From positions 55,071-119,070 of the forward strand of contig DASXJR010000096.1 of assembly GCA_036497285.1 (NCBI GenBank): 64,000 nucleotides of DNA, in the 5' to 3' direction. Source of the stretch: RYN-133 sp036497285 (GTDB lineage: Bacteria; Actinomycetota; Actinomycetes; Mycobacteriales; Jatrophihabitantaceae). Shown piece after piece: positions 60,369 to 64,000 of this stretch. The notes beneath the pieces are model-generated. The model had not been told where the DNA came from. It saw only the letters and a list, made by a program, of their open reading frames with translations, and searched no databases. Each line of letters starts with the position of its first letter. The stretch's first letter is position 1. The position numbers and the translations under genes were made by a program.

Positions 60369-61226
60369 TCAGCAGTAGGAGCCCTTGCAGTCGCCGGTGA
60401 TCTGGAAGTTGTCGTAGAAGACGTTCGAGCCGGTGAGCCCGACCAGCAGGGCCACTCGGTCGCCCGTGCCCCAGTCGTAGTTCTTGGTGGTCTTGGCATA
60501 GGTCTCGATGAGCTGGTTGCCGTTGACCGAGATGCCGAGCACCGCGAGCGGTCCACCGTGATTGCTGCGCTGCAGGCAGAGCACCCGGACGGTGTTCGCC
60601 TGCGGTGCCGGCAGCAGGACGTCACTCCACGACTTCTTCTTCAGGATGTGCTCGGAGCCGTCGACGTTGTCCCACAGCGCGATCTGCACCCCGGTCTTGG
60701 TGATGTAGAAGAGGAACGCCGCCGAATCGCCGGAACCGGTCTTGTGGTTCCAGCACGACAGGCCGTAGATCGCATCGTCGGCTGAGCCGGAGCCGAGGTA
60801 CATCTGGAAGTCGACCTGCACGCTGTAGTCGTGCGCCGCCTTGGTGATGTCGTAGGGCGAGGGCACGGTCAAGATCGAGTTGTGCCGCTCGCCCATCTGG
60901 AAGGTGCCGCCCTGGTACGACGCGTACCGCGAGAAGAAGTGGCGCTCGTTTCCGGTGGCCCAGCCGCTCGAGTTCGAGCTGAAGTCGTCGCAGTAGTCCG
61001 CCGAACATCCGGTGTTCGACGACGACGTGCCCGACGACGGCGGCTCGCTCGGACTCGACGACGGCGGTTCGGACGCGCTGGACGAGGGGAAACCGGTGGG
61101 GCCGCTCGGGGCCGCGACGCCGCTGCCGCTTCCGGACCCACTGACCGAGGTCGCGCAACCGGCCAGCACCAGCAGACCTGCGGTCAGCAGGGTCAGGGTG
61201 AACCGCAGCCGCCGAAAGATCGTCAT
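60369..61226 (-). CDS. Secreted lipoprotein with a lectin-like domain, function unknown
   Basis: A 285-residue predicted lipoprotein. A basic N-terminus and hydrophobic core lead to the lipobox LAGC with Cys24, followed by a long Ser/Pro/Gly linker (about 25-75). A C-terminal region of about 205 residues is rich in aromatic beta-strand-like segments (YDITKAAHDYSVQVDFQMY, GVQIALWDNVDG). This resembles concanavalin/LamG or DUF1080-like sugar-binding folds, but I cannot name the family. Several Cys pairs (CSADYC, CKGSYC) suggest disulphides. The ATG start is supported by the signal peptide. It interrupts the usual rsmB-rpe order. Confidence 0.75.
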   Translation of the reverse strand: MTIFRRLRFTLTLLTAGLLVLAGCATSVSGSGSGSGVAAPSGPTGFPSSSASEPPSSSPSEPPSSGTSSSNTGCSADYCDDFSSNSSGWATGNERHFFSRYASYQGGTFQMGERHNSILTVPSPYDITKAAHDYSVQVDFQMYLGSGSADDAIYGLSCWNHKTGSGDSAAFLFYITKTGVQIALWDNVDGSEHILKKKSWSDVLLPAPQANTVRVLCLQRSNHGGPLAVLGISVNGNQLIETYAKTTKNYDWGTGDRVALLVGLTGSNVFYDNFQITGDCKGSYC

Positions 61227-61234
61227 GACGCGAG

Positions 61235-61240
61235 AATGTA
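61235..61240 (-). promoter_or_regulatory. Candidate -10 element of the lipoprotein gene
   Basis: TACATT on the minus strand lies 8 nt before the ATG. Confidence 0.35.
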
Positions 61241-61289
61241 GCCCGACGCGGGCGGTTCGGGGACACCCGGTGCGGTGACTCGCCGTCGA

Positions 61290-61295
61290 TAGACT
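61290..61295 (+). promoter_or_regulatory. Candidate -10 element of the rpe-rib operon
   Basis: TAGACT lies 7 nt before the GTG of rpe, supporting that GTG over the ATG nine codons later. Confidence 0.45.
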
Positions 61296-61302
61296 TCTCG
61301 GC

Positions 61303-61986
61303 GTGCGCCAGCCTGGATCGGCAGAGCCGATGATCGCACCGAGCATCCTTTCCGCCGACTTTGCCCGGCTCGGTGAGGAAGCCGAGGCCGTCGACGGCGC
61401 GGACTGGTTGCACGTGGACGTGATGGACAACCACTTCGTCCCGAACCTCACCCTCGGGCTCCCGGTGGTCAAGAGCCTCCATGCGGCGACCGCTCTCCCG
61501 CTCGACTGCCACCTGATGATCGACGACCCGGACCGGTGGGCTCCGGGCTATGCCGAGGCGGGCGCAGCGAACGTCACCTTCCACGTCGAGGCCGCGGCCG
61601 ATCCCGTCCGGACGGCCCGGACGATCCGCGCCGCGGGCGCGCTCGCGGGCCTGAGCGTCAAGCCCGGTACGCCGCTCGAGCCGTACCTCGAGATCCTGAC
61701 CGAGTTCGACACATTGCTCGTGATGACGGTCGAGCCGGGGTTCGGCGGGCAGGAATTCATGGCCGAGGTGTTGCCGAAGGTGCGCCGGGCGCGGGACGAG
61801 ATCCGTGCCGGGCACCTGCGGCTGTTCGTCGAGGTCGACGGCGGAATCGCCGAGGACACCATCGTCGAGGCAGCCGAAGCCGGCGCCGACGTGTTCGTCG
61901 CCGGCTCCGCGGTCTACGGCGCCCCCGACCCCGGCAAAGCCATCGAGGCACTGCGCGCCCTGGCCCGCGACGCAATGAGCCGCTGA
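61303..61986 (+). CDS. rpe: Ribulose-phosphate 3-epimerase
   Basis: Interconverts ribulose-5-phosphate and xylulose-5-phosphate. The TIM-barrel protein has 227 residues with MIAPSILSADFARLGEE, WLHVDVMDNHFVPNLTLG (metal and catalytic Asp), DCHLMIDDP, MTVEPGFGGQEF and EVDGGI for phosphate binding. The family core begins at the internal ATG, but a TAGACT hexamer exactly 7 nt before the upstream GTG suggests a leaderless start there; both are possible. It also links to riboflavin genes: its substrate Ru5P is the precursor used by RibB. Confidence 0.95.
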   Translation: MRQPGSAEPMIAPSILSADFARLGEEAEAVDGADWLHVDVMDNHFVPNLTLGLPVVKSLHAATALPLDCHLMIDDPDRWAPGYAEAGAANVTFHVEAAADPVRTARTIRAAGALAGLSVKPGTPLEPYLEILTEFDTLLVMTVEPGFGGQEFMAEVLPKVRRARDEIRAGHLRLFVEVDGGIAEDTIVEAAEAGADVFVAGSAVYGAPDPGKAIEALRALARDAMSR

Positions 61987-61992
61987 CCCGTC

Positions 61993-63030
61993 GTGCAGAA
62001 CAACGAGGCCGAGCAGGCGGCCATGCACCGCGCTCTGGCCCTCGGTGAAACGGTGCGCGGACGCACCAGCCCCAACCCGCCGGTAGGCGCGGTGGTGCTG
62101 CGCCCGGACGGCACGCTGGCAGGGGAGGGGGCGACGGCGCCCGCGGGCGGTCCGCACGCCGAGGTGCTCGCGCTCGAGGCAGCCGGGGCGGACGCGCGCG
62201 GAGCCACGGTCGTCGTCACCCTCGAACCCTGCGCCCACACCGGCCGCACCCCGCCGTGCGCCGACGCGCTGATCGCCGCCGGCGTCGCCAGGGTGGTCTA
62301 CGCCGCCGCCGACCCGAACCCCGAGGCGTCCGGCGGCGCGGACGTACTCGAGCAGGCCGGCATCGAGGTCGTCGGCGGCATGGACGACGCGACTGCCGCC
62401 GCCGGGGCGCTGCGGCCATGGCTGCACGCGATGCGCACGGCCCGTCCGTTCGTCACCTGGAAGTACGCAGCCACCCTGGACGGACGGTCGGCGGCCGCGG
62501 ACCGCAGCTCCCGCTGGATCACCGGACCGGTCGCGCGCGCCGATGTGCACACACTGCGCGCGATCGTCGACGCGATCGTGGTCGGCAGCGGCACTGTGCT
62601 CGCCGACGACCCGCAGCTGACCGTGCGCGACGATGAGGGCGCGCCGGAGCCGCACCAGCCGCTGCGGGTCGTGCTCGACCGCCGGCACCGCACGCCGCAG
62701 TCGGCGCGGGTGCTCGACCAGAGCGCAGAGACGCTCGTCCTGGACACCGCAGTCCCGCGGTTCGCGCTCAAGGCGTTGTTCGACCGCGGCGTGCGACACG
62801 TCTTGCTCGAAGGCGGTCCGACCCTGGCCGGCGCGTTCATCGAGGCGCGTTGCGTCGACGAGGTCGTGGCCTACCTCGCGCCGAAGCTGCTGGGTGACGG
62901 TCCCCACGCCCTGGGCCATTCAGGCATCGAATCCATAGCCGAGGCGGTAACACTTGAGGTGGAGCTGATCGAGCGCCTCGGCGACGACCTGAAAATCGTC
63001 GGTCGGCCCGTCTGGCCGGAAGGGGACTGA
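61993..63030 (+). CDS. ribD: Riboflavin biosynthesis deaminase/reductase
   Basis: Bifunctional enzyme: deaminates diaminohydroxyphosphoribosylaminopyrimidine, then reduces the ribose. The 345-residue protein has an N-terminal zinc deaminase domain with GGPHAEVLAL and PCAHTGRTPPC (zinc ligands His, Cys, Cys and the catalytic Glu of HAE). A C-terminal reductase domain follows with TWKYAATLDGRSAA, SRWITG and LLEGGPTLAGAF. GTG start 6 bp after rpe; the ribE start is 3 bp after its stop. All pathway genes seen here are co-directional. Confidence 0.96.
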   Translation: MQNNEAEQAAMHRALALGETVRGRTSPNPPVGAVVLRPDGTLAGEGATAPAGGPHAEVLALEAAGADARGATVVVTLEPCAHTGRTPPCADALIAAGVARVVYAAADPNPEASGGADVLEQAGIEVVGGMDDATAAAGALRPWLHAMRTARPFVTWKYAATLDGRSAAADRSSRWITGPVARADVHTLRAIVDAIVVGSGTVLADDPQLTVRDDEGAPEPHQPLRVVLDRRHRTPQSARVLDQSAETLVLDTAVPRFALKALFDRGVRHVLLEGGPTLAGAFIEARCVDEVVAYLAPKLLGDGPHALGHSGIESIAEAVTLEVELIERLGDDLKIVGRPVWPEGD

Positions 63031-63033
63031 ACG

Positions 63034-63642
63034 GTGTTCACCGGGATCGTCGAAACGCTGGGCGAAGTCGTCGGGATCGACCGGCGCGCCGAGTCAGCGG
63101 TCCTGCGAATAGCGGCCCCCGCGATCACCGACGATCTCGTCCGTGGCGCGTCCATCGCGGTCAACGGCGTCTGTCTGACCGTCGTCGATTGGTCGGGCAC
63201 AGATCAAGTCACGATCGACTTCGACGTGATGGGGGAGACCCTGGCCCGTTCCGTGCTCGGCGGGCTGCAGGTCGGCGACCCGGTCAATCTCGAACGCGCC
63301 ACCCGAGCCGACGCGCGCCTGGACGGCCACATCGTGCAGGGACACGTCGACGGCACCGCGCGGATCGTGACGCGGACGCCCGGCGATGCGTGGGAGACAG
63401 TGCGGTTCGACCTGCCGACGCGACTGGCCCGGTACGTGGCGGAGAAGGGCTCGATAGCCGTCGACGGCGTGTCGTTGACCGTCGCCGGCGTCGGCGACGA
63501 CTGGTTCGAGGTCGGGCTCATCCCGCAGACGCTGCGCACGACGACGCTCGGCGCGAGGCGACCCGGCGATTCGGTGAACCTCGAGGTGGACGTGCTGGCC
63601 AAGTACGTCGAACGACTCATGAAGGACCGAAACGTTGGCTGA
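63034..63642 (+). CDS. ribE: Riboflavin synthase alpha chain
   Basis: Dismutates two molecules of dimethyl-ribityllumazine to riboflavin. The 202-residue protein has the expected two similar lumazine-binding barrels, opening MFTGIVETLGEV. Each half has its conserved block (SIAVNGVCLTV; SIAVDGVSLTV), and the ligand-binding GHIVQGHVDGTA lies between. The end VNLEVDVLAKYVERLM is typical. GTG start. It overlaps the ribBA start by 8 bp (TTGGCTGA). Confidence 0.96.
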   Translation: MFTGIVETLGEVVGIDRRAESAVLRIAAPAITDDLVRGASIAVNGVCLTVVDWSGTDQVTIDFDVMGETLARSVLGGLQVGDPVNLERATRADARLDGHIVQGHVDGTARIVTRTPGDAWETVRFDLPTRLARYVAEKGSIAVDGVSLTVAGVGDDWFEVGLIPQTLRTTTLGARRPGDSVNLEVDVLAKYVERLMKDRNVG

Positions 63643-64000
63643 GCTCACCCTCGATTCGATCGAACGCGCGATCGCCGAGATCAAGGCCGGCCGCCCGGTC
63701 GTGGTCATCGACGACGAGGACCGCGAGAACGAGGGCGACCTGATCTTCGCCTCCGAGCTCGCCACCCCCGAGCTCGTGGCGTTCATGGTCCGCTACACCT
63801 CGGGCTACATCTGCGTCGCGGTGACCGAGGCCGACGCCGACCGGCTCGACCTGCCGCCGATGTACCGGGTCAACCAGGACCGCCGCGGAACCGCGTACAC
63901 GGTCACCGTCGACGCCCGGGAGGGCGTGAGCACCGGCATCTCGGCGGCCGACCGGGCGCACACGATCCGGCTGCTCGCCGACGCCGCGACCACCTCGGCC
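63635..64000 (+). CDS. ribBA: 3,4-dihydroxy-2-butanone-4-phosphate synthase, probably fused to GTP cyclohydrolase II (partial)
   Basis: Only the first 122 codons are in the window. This part is the RibB domain, which makes the four-carbon riboflavin precursor from ribulose-5-phosphate. The substrate and metal motif is DDEDRENEGDLIFA, followed by MVRYTSGYICVA, GTAYTVTVDARE and GVSTGISAADRA. In actinobacterial rib operons this domain is usually fused to a C-terminal RibA domain, but that part lies beyond the edge. The TTG start is inferred from the 8-bp overlap with ribE and family length; no better start exists. Confidence 0.93.
   Translation, partial: MAELTLDSIERAIAEIKAGRPVVVIDDEDRENEGDLIFASELATPELVAFMVRYTSGYICVAVTEADADRLDLPPMYRVNQDRRGTAYTVTVDAREGVSTGISAADRAHTIRLLADAATTSA

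Noticed and set aside
60622..62919. Long minus-strand frame across the lipoprotein, rpe and ribD
   Set aside because: It runs out of phase across three well-supported genes and has compositional noise only.

Overview
The window is a GC-rich chromosomal segment of an actinobacterium. The evidence is strong third-position GC bias, many GTG and TTG starts, actinobacterial gene order (secF-apt-relA; rarA-alaS-ruvX-mltG-aroE; pyrR-pyrB-pyrC-carAB-pyrK-pyrD-pyrF; gmk-rpoZ-coaBC-metK-priA-def-fmt-rsmB-rpe-rib), a PriA without helicase motifs, and TAnnnT promoters sitting 5-8 nt before start codons, as expected for leaderless mRNAs. A non-mycobacterial lineage near Frankiales, Jatrophihabitantales or Nakamurellales fits best, but this is inference from gene order. 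No rRNA, tRNA, CRISPR array, phage or IS transposase was found.

Layout. 1-7929: end of secF, apt, relA, a membrane-anchored FKBP isomerase, a metallo-hydrolase, hisS and aspS. 8065-15908: a small conserved protein, rarA, two small membrane-associated proteins, alaS, ruvX, mltG and aroE. 15967-24204: accessory genes, namely a formate dehydrogenase/molybdenum cofactor group (fdhD, MOSC protein, mobA), a Tat-exported flavin amine oxidase, a large secreted phosphoesterase, a prepilin peptidase and a glucose-6-phosphate dehydrogenase. 24246-27517: the shikimate operon aroC-aroK-aroB-aroQ. 27562-34022: a TauE/SafE exporter, an ABC-F ATPase divergent from efp, nusB, then four lineage-specific genes (a tandem barrel protein, an antiporter, a methyltransferase and a 55-codon small gene). 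34167-44095: the complete pyrimidine operon, led by an RNA hairpin that is probably the PyrR target. 44245-49261: a 2-oxoglutarate/Fe(II)-type oxygenase, an aldo/keto reductase and the proton-translocating transhydrogenase PntAB. They lie where many actinobacteria carry mihF, between pyrF and gmk. 49406-64000: gmk, rpoZ, coaBC, metK, priA, a potassium-type channel, an MFS exporter with a clear operator, def-fmt-rsmB, a lipoprotein, rpe and the start of the riboflavin operon.

The genes mainly serve core metabolism: nucleotides (apt, pyr, gmk), aromatic amino acids, cofactors (flavin, CoA, SAM), translation (hisS, aspS, alaS, efp, def, fmt, rsmB) and the stringent response. Translational coupling is heavy, with 4-bp ATGA/GTGA/TTGA overlaps and repeated 8-bp overlaps.

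The most unusual signal is between the genes. Several families of short palindromic repeats occupy intergenic spaces: a four-arm nested palindrome present three times with two different sequences but one architecture; a 61-bp double-stem element present three times; a 52-bp element present twice that ends exactly at a start codon; and a roughly 90-100-bp element that follows stop codons. None carries a transposase. They look like REP/MITE-type non-autonomous elements or processing/termination structures, and I could not match them to a named family from memory.
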